A stretch of 64,000 bases of DNA. Origin: JALORV01 sp963712485 (GTDB lineage Bacteria > Pseudomonadota > Gammaproteobacteria > Burkholderiales > Burkholderiaceae_F). The stretch covers positions 33,851 through 97,850 of the forward strand of contig CAVQID010000017.1 in NCBI GenBank assembly GCA_963712485.1, read 5' to 3'. Positions 26,551 through 35,000 of this stretch are shown one piece after another. The notes beneath the pieces were generated by a model, which did not search any database, was not told where the DNA came from, and worked only from the letters and a program-made list of their open reading frames with translations. The stretch's first letter is position 1, and each line of letters begins with the position of its first letter. The translations under genes and the position numbers were made by a program.

Positions 26551-28029
26551 TCAGATACCGGCAGGCAGGCGCTTATGCCAGTCAGTTGCGCGCTGGTAGG
26601 CGTGCGCAACGCCCAGCAGCTTGGCTTCCTCGCAATAATCGGCAATCAATTGCAGACCCACCGGCCGCCGCCCGTTGACGGGGCCGGTGCCGAATCCGCA
26701 TGGAATGCTCATGGACGGTACGCCGGCAAGGCTTCCCGGCACCGTGTAAAGGTCGGCCATGTACATCGCGACCGGGTCGGCCGCCTTTTCGCCGAAGCCG
26801 AACGCGACGCTGGTCGTGACCGGCCCGGCAATGACATCGCACAGTTCGAAGGCACGTTGGAATTCGTTGGCGATCAGGCGCCGCACCTTCATCGCCTTGA
26901 TGAAGTAGGCGTCGTAGTAGCCGTGCGAGAGCACATAGGTGCCGATCAGTATGCGGCGCTTCGGCTCGTCGCCGAAGCCTTCGGCACGCGAGCGGCGGAT
27001 CATGTTCTGGAGATCCGTGTACTGCGCAGCGCGGTGGCCATAGCGTACGCCGTCGAAGCGGGCGAGATTGCTCGAAGCCTCGGCGGGCGCAATCACGTAG
27101 TAAACCGGGATACCGAGTTCGGCATTGGGAAGCGAGATCGGCACGAGTTTGGCGCCGAGCTTCTCGTACTCGGCGAGTGCGGCACGCACAGCGGCTTCGA
27201 CGTCCGGCTGCAATCCGGCGCCGAAGAATTCCTTCGGCACACCGATCTTCAGACCCTGCATCGACAGGTCGAGGGAGCGTGTGTAGTCCTCCGCGGGCCG
27301 ATCCAGGCTCGTCGAATCCTTCGGGTCGAACCCGAGCATCGCGTTGAAGACCAGCGCCGCATCTTCGGCGGTCTGCGTCATCAGTCCGGCGGTATCCAGG
27401 CTCGAAGCGAACGCGATCATGCCCCAGCGCGACGGCCGGCCGTAAGTCGGCTTGGTGCCGGTGATTCCGGAAAACGCGGCCGGTTCGCGGATCGATCCAC
27501 CGGTGTCCGTGGCGGTCGCCACCGGGGTCATGCGCGCCGCGACTGCCGCCGCAGACCCTCCGGACGAGCCGCCGGGCACGACCGACCGGTCCCAGGGATT
27601 CAGCACGTTGCCGTAAGCGCTGTTTTCGTTGCTCGAACCCATCGCGAACTCGTCGCAGTTGAGCTTGCCGAGTGTCACCATGCCCGCCTGCGACAGGTTG
27701 TCGACCACCGTCGCATCGAACGGGCTCATGTAGTGCTCGAGAATGCGACTCGACGCGGTCGAGGCGAAATCCTTCGTGACAAAGATGTCCTTGTGGGCGA
27801 TCGGAATCCCGGTGAGCGGCGTGGCGTCGCCGCGGGCGATGCGCTGGTCCGCGGCCGCGGCCTGCGCCATCGTCACGTCCGGGCGCAGATCAAGAAAGGC
27901 ATTGAGCTCGTGCTGCGCCTGGATCCGGGCCAGGTAGGCACGCGCCAGTTCGACCGCCGAGACCTCGCGTCCCGCCAGCAACCGCGACAGTTGCGCAAGC
28001 GTCGCCTGACTGAGATCGGATGCGCTCAC
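26551..28029 (-). CDS. gatA: Asp-tRNA(Asn)/Glu-tRNA(Gln) amidotransferase subunit A
   Basis: The 492-residue amidase subunit, which releases ammonia from Gln. The Ser-cisSer-Lys triad is visible: Lys80 (GIPIAHKD), Ser155 (PGGSSGGSAAAVA) and Ser179 (DTGGSIREPA). I chose GTG 28029, beginning SASDLSQATLAQL; the frame is open to 28143 but the extension is unlike the family. gatC lies 61 nt upstream. Confidence 0.96.
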   Translation of the reverse strand: MSASDLSQATLAQLSRLLAGREVSAVELARAYLARIQAQHELNAFLDLRPDVTMAQAAAADQRIARGDATPLTGIPIAHKDIFVTKDFASTASSRILEHYMSPFDATVVDNLSQAGMVTLGKLNCDEFAMGSSNENSAYGNVLNPWDRSVVPGGSSGGSAAAVAARMTPVATATDTGGSIREPAAFSGITGTKPTYGRPSRWGMIAFASSLDTAGLMTQTAEDAALVFNAMLGFDPKDSTSLDRPAEDYTRSLDLSMQGLKIGVPKEFFGAGLQPDVEAAVRAALAEYEKLGAKLVPISLPNAELGIPVYYVIAPAEASSNLARFDGVRYGHRAAQYTDLQNMIRRSRAEGFGDEPKRRILIGTYVLSHGYYDAYFIKAMKVRRLIANEFQRAFELCDVIAGPVTTSVAFGFGEKAADPVAMYMADLYTVPGSLAGVPSMSIPCGFGTGPVNGRRPVGLQLIADYCEEAKLLGVAHAYQRATDWHKRLPAGI

Positions 28030-28090
28030 TGGAGTACCTTCGCGCTGCGCGCTGCGGTGCGAGCTTGCCTGGGGCGGCCCGGCGCTGCGC

Positions 28091-28378
28091 TCATTCGATG
28101 ACGCGCGGCACGAGGAACAACCCGTCCTGCTGCTCGGGCGCATTGGCCAGGTTGGCGGCGCTCTCGTCGCCGACGGTCACGATATCGTCGCGCAGCCGCT
28201 GCGCACCACCGAGCGGATGTGCCATCGGCTCGATGCCGTCGGTGTCGACCGCCTGCATCCGTTCGATCATGCGGAATATGTCGTTCAACTGATCCAGTAC
28301 GCGCTGGGCCTCGGCCTCGGTCACGTCGATGCGGGCGAGATCGGCAATGCGGCGGATTTGCGCGAGATCGAGTGCCAT
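28091..28378 (-). CDS. gatC: Asp-tRNA(Asn)/Glu-tRNA(Gln) amidotransferase subunit C
   Basis: A 95-residue subunit that wraps around GatA and GatB. The family pattern is visible: MALDLAQIRRIADLARIDV, then LNDIFRMIERMQAVDTDGIEPMAHP, RLRDD and a C-terminal FLVPRVIE. It is the first gene of the gat operon and is divergent from mreB across a 200-bp gap. A weak minus-strand promoter (TTGAAA, 17 bp, TCTACC) can be read in that gap. Confidence 0.94.
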   Translation of the reverse strand: MALDLAQIRRIADLARIDVTEAEAQRVLDQLNDIFRMIERMQAVDTDGIEPMAHPLGGAQRLRDDIVTVGDESAANLANAPEQQDGLFLVPRVIE

Positions 28379-28579
28379 CGGGGCGGGCGGGGAAAGGTCG
28401 ACGCGGAAATGCGGGGTAGATGACCGCCGCGTAAGCCTTTCAAAACAAGCGTTTGCAGCGGGTTTGTCGTGTGATTAGTTTATCATCGCGCATTCTCCAC
28501 AGTCTCTGCGCACTTCCGAGAGAACAAAGCGCCGACGGGCGGCGCGCACCGGGACGCAGATCCGTCACCAAAGGTAGTC

Positions 28580-29623
28580 ATGTTCGGTTTTCTCCGCAGC
28601 TATTTCTCCAACGATCTGGCAATCGACCTCGGCACCGCGAACACGCTCATCTATGTACGCGGCAAGGGCATCGTGCTTGACGAGCCATCGGTCGTTGCGA
28701 TCCGCCAGGAGGGCGGTCCCAACGGCAAGCGAACGATCCAGGCCGTCGGCAAGGAAGCCAAGCAGATGCTCGGCAAGGTCCCGGGCAACATCGAGGCGAT
28801 CCGCCCGATGAAGGACGGCGTGATCGCCGACTTCACCGTCACCGAGCAGATGCTCAAGCAGTTCATCAAGATGGTGCACCCGTCGAGCCTGTTCGCGCCG
28901 AACCCACGCATCATCATTTGCGTGCCGTGCGGGTCTACCCAGGTCGAGCGGCGCGCAATCAAGGAATCGGCCGAGGCGGCGGGGGCTTCTCAGGTGTTCC
29001 TGATCGAGGAGCCGATGGCGGCTGCGATCGGCGCCGGACTGCCGGTATCGGAAGCGTCGGGCTCGATGGTCGTCGACATCGGCGGCGGCACGACCGAGGT
29101 CGGCGTGATCTCGCTCGGCGGCATGGTCTACAAGGGCAGCGTACGCGTCGGCGGTGACAAGTTCGACGAGGCGATCATCAATTACATCCGCCGCAACTAC
29201 GGCATGCTGATTGGCGAACCGACGGCCGAATCGATCAAGAAGAACATTGGCTCGGCGTTCCCGGGTTCCGAAGTCAGGGAAATCGAGGTCAAGGGGCGCA
29301 ATCTTTCCGAAGGCATTCCGCGCAGTTTCACGATCTCGAGCAACGAGATCCTCGAAGCGCTGACCGACCCGCTGAACCAGATCGTGTCAAGCGTGAAGAT
29401 AGCGCTCGAGCAAACACCTCCCGAACTCGGGGCCGACATTGCCGACCGCGGCATGATGCTGACTGGCGGCGGTGCGTTGTTGCGCGATCTCGACCGCCTG
29501 CTGATGGAAGAAACGGGCCTGCCGGTCGTCGTGGCCGAAGAGCCGCTCACCTGCGTCGTACGCGGCTGCGGCATCGCGCTGGAACGCATGGACAAGCTCG
29601 GCACGATCTTCGCGACCGGCTGA
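28580..29623 (+). CDS. mreB: Rod shape-determining protein MreB
   Basis: A 347-residue bacterial actin that directs lateral wall synthesis. Motifs: DLAIDLGTANTLIYVRGKGIVL (phosphate loop 1), PRIIICVPCGSTQVERRAI, VVDIGGGTTEVGVISL (phosphate loop 2), and MLTGGGALLRDLD (adenosine). It begins FGFLRSYFSND, with an amphipathic N-terminal membrane-binding segment. It heads the mreBCD run; two hairpins separate it from mreC. The expected mrdA-rodA neighbours are 8.3 kb further away than usual. Confidence 0.97.
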   Translation: MFGFLRSYFSNDLAIDLGTANTLIYVRGKGIVLDEPSVVAIRQEGGPNGKRTIQAVGKEAKQMLGKVPGNIEAIRPMKDGVIADFTVTEQMLKQFIKMVHPSSLFAPNPRIIICVPCGSTQVERRAIKESAEAAGASQVFLIEEPMAAAIGAGLPVSEASGSMVVDIGGGTTEVGVISLGGMVYKGSVRVGGDKFDEAIINYIRRNYGMLIGEPTAESIKKNIGSAFPGSEVREIEVKGRNLSEGIPRSFTISSNEILEALTDPLNQIVSSVKIALEQTPPELGADIADRGMMLTGGGALLRDLDRLLMEETGLPVVVAEEPLTCVVRGCGIALERMDKLGTIFATG

Positions 29624-29628
29624 TTGCC

Positions 29629-29656
29629 ACACGACGACGCCTCAGACTCGTCGTGT
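29629..29656 (+). repeat. Hairpin immediately after mreB
   Basis: ACACGACGA (29629-29637) and TCGTCGTGT (29648-29656) pair perfectly around a 10-nt loop, 5 nt after the mreB stop. No T-run follows, so it is more likely an mRNA-stability or processing element than a full terminator. Confidence 0.6.
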
Positions 29657-29718
29657 CCTCCACGCAGTTGCACTCAAAAAGATCGTGTGGCTTTGCCACC
29701 GATCTTCTTCTGACTAGT

Positions 29719-29748
29719 CACGCGAAAGTAGGGTTTTACTTTCGCGTG
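29719..29748 (+). repeat. 12-bp perfect inverted repeat directly before mreC
   Basis: CACGCGAAAGTA (29719-29730), loop GGGTTT, TACTTTCGCGTG (29737-29748). It ends 11 nt before the mreC ATG and occupies the place where a ribosome-binding site would be expected, so it could limit mreC translation or partly end the mreB transcript. Confidence 0.65.
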
Positions 29749-29759
29749 CGCAACAACTG

Positions 29760-30662
29760 ATGGAATACGGACCACCTCCGCTTTTCAACCAGGGCGTTTC
29801 TGCGCGCGCGCGCCTCGCGTTCTTTTCGTTTCTCGCCATCGCACTAATCATCATCGACTCACGCATCCCGGTACTGGAGACCGTGCGCGTGGGCGCCGGC
29901 GTTGTGCTGTACCCGGTGCAGCAGGCGCTGCTGGTGCCTGGCCGGGTCGTCGAAGCCGTCGGCAACTACTTCACTTCCGTCTCGGCTCTACAGCGCGAAA
30001 ACGACGCGCTCAAGCGCAAGCAGGTCGAAGTTTCGCAGGCGCTGCTGCAGGCTCAGCAGATGGCTCAGGAAAACGAGCGCCTGCGCAAGCTGCTCGGTGC
30101 GCGTGACCGCATCGGCAACCGTGCCGTCGTCGGTTCCGTCCTCTACGAGTCGCGTGACCGCTTTTCGCACAAGATCGTGATGCATCTCGGATCGGAAGAC
30201 GGCGTGCAGAGCGGCAATCCGGTGATCGACGATGCCGGTGTCGTGGGACAGGTGACGCGCGCGTTCCGCAACACGGCCGAGGTGACTCTGCTCACCGACA
30301 AAGACCAGTCGATTCCGATACAGATCGTGCGCAATGGCCTGCGCGGCATCGCGTTTGGCGGCGTTGATCCGGGCACGCTCGACCTGCGCTTCATGGCAGC
30401 CAATGCGGATGTCGAAAACGGCGACCTTGCCGTGACGTCGGGACTCGACGGTGTCTATCCCGAAGGGCTTCCGGTCGGCCGAGTGGACCTGGTCGAACGA
30501 GCCGCCAAGGACCAGTTCGCGCGGATCGTGCTGAAACCGACTGCCGGCGTCGAGAACCATACCCATCTGCTGGTCCTGCTGGTCGAACCGTCCCGTCGTC
30601 CTGCGGCGCCAGTGCCGGCGCAACCGGACGTGCCGACACGTCGCGGAGCGACCAAGCGATGA
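29760..30662 (+). CDS. mreC: Rod shape-determining protein MreC
   Basis: A 300-residue bitopic periplasmic protein linking MreB to PBP2. It opens with the family signature FNQGVSARARLAFFSFLAIALIIID (one membrane helix, about 12-30), followed by a coiled coil (about 70-110, QRENDALKRKQVEVSQALLQAQQ) and the beta-barrel domain (about 120-275; VGSVLYESRDRF, GQVTRAFRNTAEVTLLTD). A Pro/Ala-rich tail follows. mreD overlaps the stop by 4 nt. Confidence 0.95.
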   Translation: MEYGPPPLFNQGVSARARLAFFSFLAIALIIIDSRIPVLETVRVGAGVVLYPVQQALLVPGRVVEAVGNYFTSVSALQRENDALKRKQVEVSQALLQAQQMAQENERLRKLLGARDRIGNRAVVGSVLYESRDRFSHKIVMHLGSEDGVQSGNPVIDDAGVVGQVTRAFRNTAEVTLLTDKDQSIPIQIVRNGLRGIAFGGVDPGTLDLRFMAANADVENGDLAVTSGLDGVYPEGLPVGRVDLVERAAKDQFARIVLKPTAGVENHTHLLVLLVEPSRRPAAPVPAQPDVPTRRGATKR

Positions 30663-31258
30663 GTTCGATCACCCGCGTCCATCAGTGGGTTCGCGACACC
30701 TTCGCGTTGCGACCGACGGATCCGCTCGACGCGATAGGGCGCGGCATGGCGCGTCGCGAGTATCTGCTCAGGCCCGCCAACCCGCTTTTCATCTGGCTGT
30801 CGCTGATCGTTGCGCTGTTGCTGAACATGATGCCGTGGGGGCGCAACGCCTATGCCCCGGACGTGCTGGCTCTCGCGCTCGTGTTCTGGAACGTCCATCA
30901 GCCGCGGCGCGTCGGCATGGGTGCGGCATTCGTGTTCGGTCTGCTGATGGACGTGCACGAAGGCGCGCTGTTCGGGCAGCACGCGCTCGCCTATACGTTG
31001 CTGTCCTATGGTGCGATCACGCTGCATCGGCGCATCCAGTGGTTTCCGCTCGGCGCGCAGGCGGTGCATGTGCTGCCGCTGCTGCTGGCTGCGCAACTGG
31101 TGACCCTGGCAATCCGCATGTGGGTCGGCGGCGAGTGGCCAGGCTGGGTGTTTTTCGCGCAGAGCCTGGTCGGCGCCGTGCTATGGCCGTTGATAGCCTG
31201 GATGCTGCTCGCCCCGCAGCGGCGCCCGGTCGATCGGGACGAAACGCGGCCAATCTAG
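30659..31258 (+). CDS. mreD: Rod shape-determining protein MreD
   Basis: A 199-residue inner-membrane protein with about five to six helices from residue ~40. The family features LRPANPLFIWLSLIVALLLNMMPWG, DVLALALVFWNVHQPRRVGMGAAFVFGLLMDVHEGALFGQHAL are clear. It contains an additional ~30-residue basic N-terminal segment. Translation is coupled to mreC (ATGA overlap). Normally mrdA would follow directly; here the next same-strand gene is 8.3 kb away. Confidence 0.93.
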   Translation: MSSITRVHQWVRDTFALRPTDPLDAIGRGMARREYLLRPANPLFIWLSLIVALLLNMMPWGRNAYAPDVLALALVFWNVHQPRRVGMGAAFVFGLLMDVHEGALFGQHALAYTLLSYGAITLHRRIQWFPLGAQAVHVLPLLLAAQLVTLAIRMWVGGEWPGWVFFAQSLVGAVLWPLIAWMLLAPQRRPVDRDETRPI

Positions 31259-31277
31259 CTTGCGTCGCTCGTGTATT

Positions 31278-31296
31278 CGATCGGCTTTGCCGATCG
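31278..31296 (+). terminator. Hairpin after mreD
   Basis: CGATCGGC-TTT-GCCGATCG, perfect 8-bp stem, 20 nt after the mreD stop. No T-run follows. It lies at the left edge of the opposite-strand block and may stop or protect the mreBCD transcript. Confidence 0.45.
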
Positions 31297-31362
31297 CACG
31301 TGCACTCATCCGGTCACGCGCACGACGTGAGCGGCGCCTGTCGTCGCGTACACCCGAGGTGA

Positions 31363-31938
31363 TCACTTGTAGATCTGCCCTGAAACCCAGTCGCCCCAGC
31401 CCTGCAGCGGGCCGAGCGGATTGCGGTCGACCTGCGTTTCGTGCACGTTCGGCTGGCCGCCATAGACGGCATACACCGCACGATCCTCCACGAACAGGAT
31501 CAGCGCACTGAAGGTCCATCCGCTGGATTCGGTCTCACGGCGGAAGCGGAACGCATCGAGCCAGAAGTTGCCGACCCGGTCGTTGCTGATGCGCTTGATA
31601 TTCAGCAGGTAGCCGTTGCACCCTTTGCCGGCTTTCAGGCAGTCGCGAATGCCGGGGTCGACGTCCGCAGCATTCAGCACGCCGCCGATCGGGAACCGCA
31701 GCGCGATATCGGCATGAGAAAGCAGCGTGACGGCGGGGTTGACTGGCGTAACGCCGACGACGGCGAGATCCGCCTTGGTCGTGTTGTACGGATCGATCGC
31801 AAGCACCATCGACCGCGCGTCGTCGAAGGTCGTCCATTGCACATCGGTCCGAACGTCCTGCTTCGGAAGTAGTTCTGCGCAGCCGGTGACCCCGATCACA
31901 CAAGCTGCCAACAGTGACAGATATACACGGGACCGCAT
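31363..31938 (-). CDS. Small lipoprotein of unknown family, downstream of the hydrolase-CHAT gene
   Basis: About 191 residues from ATG 31938. An in-frame ATG at 31953, with AGGGAG just 5' of it, is an alternative that leaves the mature protein unchanged. The signal ends in lipobox VTGC. The mature part contains PVNPAVTLLSHADIALRFPIGGVLNAADVDPGIRDCLK, a second Cys pair (CLKAGKGC) and aromatic-rich strands near the C-terminus. I did not recognise a domain. It lies about 80 nt downstream of the giant protein on the same strand, so it may be a third member of that module or an independent gene. Confidence 0.65.
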   Translation of the reverse strand: MRSRVYLSLLAACVIGVTGCAELLPKQDVRTDVQWTTFDDARSMVLAIDPYNTTKADLAVVGVTPVNPAVTLLSHADIALRFPIGGVLNAADVDPGIRDCLKAGKGCNGYLLNIKRISNDRVGNFWLDAFRFRRETESSGWTFSALILFVEDRAVYAVYGGQPNVHETQVDRNPLGPLQGWGDWVSGQIYK

Positions 31939-32033
31939 GATTCGGTCCGTCATCGCTCCCTGACGGATCATCGGCCTGGATCGCCGATGCCGGCTTGTGG
32001 ATCGTCAACACCCCGGCCGAAGGCAGCGCTGGC

Positions 32034-35000
32034 CTAGCTCGACAACCCGTCGTTGCCTTTGCGCCGCCGTGGCGTCTTGCGTGTCGCGGCCGCTGCCTTT
32101 GATTTGCGACCACTTACTGCGCGCGGCTTGGATGCGGGGGCACGCGGCGGTTTCCGCGCGGGGCTTGTCGCTGCCCCCCGGCCGGCCGCCGGCGCATCGT
32201 TCGACTCGCCCGCGATTCGCGTCTGGATCAGCGCCAGGGCGGCAGCCGCCTGCACGGCGTCGTTCTTGACCGCGGCCAGGGAACCCAGCAAACGGCTCAA
32301 GGTCGCGATCTGCGTGGTCGCGGAATCAACCTGCCGTGTCGTCGCCTGCGTCATGCGGATCGCTTGCTCGTACATGATCGCCACGCGCTCGACTTCTTTT
32401 GCGACACGCGACGGCTCGCCGACCAGCGTCCCGCCGCCGAAGGCACGCAGCAGCTGCGCCTCGGCGAGCGCAACCGCGTCGAAGAAGTCCTTGCTGCGCG
32501 CAAAACGCTCGTGGGCCGCCGCATCGATGCGGTCGAGCAGCGATTCGAGATCCCGCAGCGGGGATCCGAGCAGGATTTCGAGCGCAACCCAGTTCAATAC
32601 CGGATAGGGATCGAAGCGTCCACGCTCGCTGTTGAGCTCGTGCGCCAGTCGGTAGTGCCGAGCGGACTGCTCGACTGCGAGGCGGATTTCATCGCGGTCG
32701 GTGCGGATCAATGCCAGCCGCTTGTAGCAGCCGGCGAGCAGCGCCAGACGTTCGGCGGTCTGGCCCAGCGCGCCGAGCGTGATCAGCCGGCTGATGGCCG
32801 TCTCGATGCTCGCTGCGCCGCGGGCCTTCTGCTCGACATCGCTGCCTGGAGCTGTCGCGAGCCGCTCGCCCAGGCGGGCTTCGAAGTTGGCCAGGCGCTC
32901 GACCGCACTGAGCGTCGTGCAGCTGTCCAGCTCGTCCGATGCGAGGGCGGCGGCGAGATATCGCGACGCTTGTTCGAAATCCGCCAGCTCGCCGAAGGCC
33001 AGCCCGAGTTCAACCAGCACTTCACTGCGGCTCAGCCACTCGCTCGGGCAATCCTTCAGCAGGCCCGCGATGAACTTCGCGGCGGCCGGAGCGAACTGAC
33101 TCACGTCTCCCTTGCGTTCACCGCGATCGATTTCGCGCGCGGTCTGCCGGCTGTCGCGCAGTACGTCGATAAATTCCGCCGTCGAAACGTAATCGCGCAT
33201 GCTGGCGCGCCTGCCGGCTGAGGTGCCGTCGGGGTCGAGGCGGAAGTCGGGATCGCCATACGCCTGGTACGCACCCCAGGTATTGCAGTCGGGAAACTGC
33301 TGCCAGGTGCGGGTACGCGCCTCCTGCAGCGCGCGACCAAAGGCCTGGCCTTCCAGCATCTGCTCATAGAACACCCGGGCGAAGACGAGCGCGGCATCGT
33401 CGCGCACGGCCCAACCGGCGGCGACGACGGCACGCACTCCCATTTCAATCAGTTCGCGCGAGATGCTGGCGGCGAGCCGGTTGTACGGCGTGCCGATGCT
33501 TCGCGGTGGTGCTTCCGGCCCGACCTGGCCGATATGGCAGCAGTTCAGGAACACCAGCTCCGGGACCTGCTGCATCTGCCCGATCTCGACCGCAGTCAGG
33601 TGGACGCCGTTGTCGAGCACCATGCCGCTGCGTGCACTGGCGTTATCCCCCGCGCTTTCGTAGTAACCGTGTCCTGCCAGGTGGATCAGCCGATAGGGCT
33701 TCTCGAACAGCCCACCGAGCACTTCGAGTGCAGTCAACTGCTCGTCGCGGTAGTTCACCTGGAGTCGCGGCGCCAGCAGGCCGGCGACCAGCCGCGCTTC
33801 GTCGCGGGCGCCGCCGAGCTGTTGGTACGGCGCGCTCACGAGGGGATCGCCGACGACGTAGGCCGTCTGCGCGGTGGTCGCGCGGATGTGGGGGCGGAAC
33901 GTGGCGGTCTTCAACTGGCGCACCAATCCCATTCGTGTCGCCAGCGGCTCCTTGCCGTCGGTCATCAGCTCCCACGGGTAAGCCGCGGTCTCGGCATCAA
34001 CCACGAAAACGACTCGAGCGAGCTGGGCGAGGCCATCTTCAGGTCGTTGGGAACGATCAATTCAAAGAGCGCGCGAGCCTCCTCCGGCCGGAACCGTGTC
34101 TGTGTGACCGACGCAGAAATCAGGCGCTCGACGAGCTCCGGCTGGCGCTGCTGGTGGATCACTTCGGCGCGTGCGCGGTCGGACATCGACACGAACTTGA
34201 GTTCGCGATGCGGCGTGCGCTCCGGAGCGTCGCTGAACGCCAGTTGCGCCAGCGCGGTTAGGAGTTCGGCATCGGCCGCCGCCACCTGAGAGATCGCAGC
34301 CTGCAAGCGCTGCACCACCGGTCGAGGCAGCCGTGGCGGCGTCGCCACGGCAGGCGCTTCGACCACGCTGATCTCCCAGCGCCGCCACGGATCGCGACCC
34401 TGGACCGGCGTCAGGCGCGTGCGGCCATTGCGGCCGCGCGCGAGCAGCGGCGCGGCCTCGATGCGCGTGTCGAGCTCGTCGGAAAGCGGTGCCGCCAGCC
34501 GCTTGACGGCCCGCGCGGCCTCGATGGCGGTGTCCGCATAAAGCTCGATGATCTCGAGTTCCTCGACGCACCGTGCAGCCGGCACGCGGCTGGAAAGCTC
34601 GCGATTGGCCTGCGCGATGCCGCGCAGCACGGCCGCCACCGAGTCGTCGATCGAGATATTCGCAGTAGAGTTGGTGCCGATCAGCAGGATGCTCAGGCCG
34701 ACGGTATCGATGTCGGCCGCCGGCACGGCCGCGGCGTCGTCGAGTTGCAGCACGTAGGTGAGCGCAGCGCGCCGGATCAGGTTGCCCAGCTGCGCGGCGG
34801 TCAGGTCGCCCCAGCGTCCGAGTCCGATGACGACCGCGCCATTGGGCAGTTTGAGTGCCTTCTGCAGTGCAGTCGGCTGGCGCAGAATGACGGCCGTGGT
34901 ACGCGTCGGACCCGGATACAGGCCGAGGTTGTAGCGGGTGCTGAGCGCCCCTTCAAGCAACTGGTCGATGCGGGACTCGGCCCCGATGATCGTATCGCCT

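Noticed and set aside
26260..28101. 613-codon open frame antisense to gatA
   Set aside because: High GC leaves long antisense frames; gatA is complete with all catalytic residues and the antisense product is Arg/His-rich without domains.
31363..31938. Bacterial gasdermin next to the caspase
   Set aside because: The lipoprotein signal, length and sequence do not fit a gasdermin; no other pore-forming candidate is in the block.
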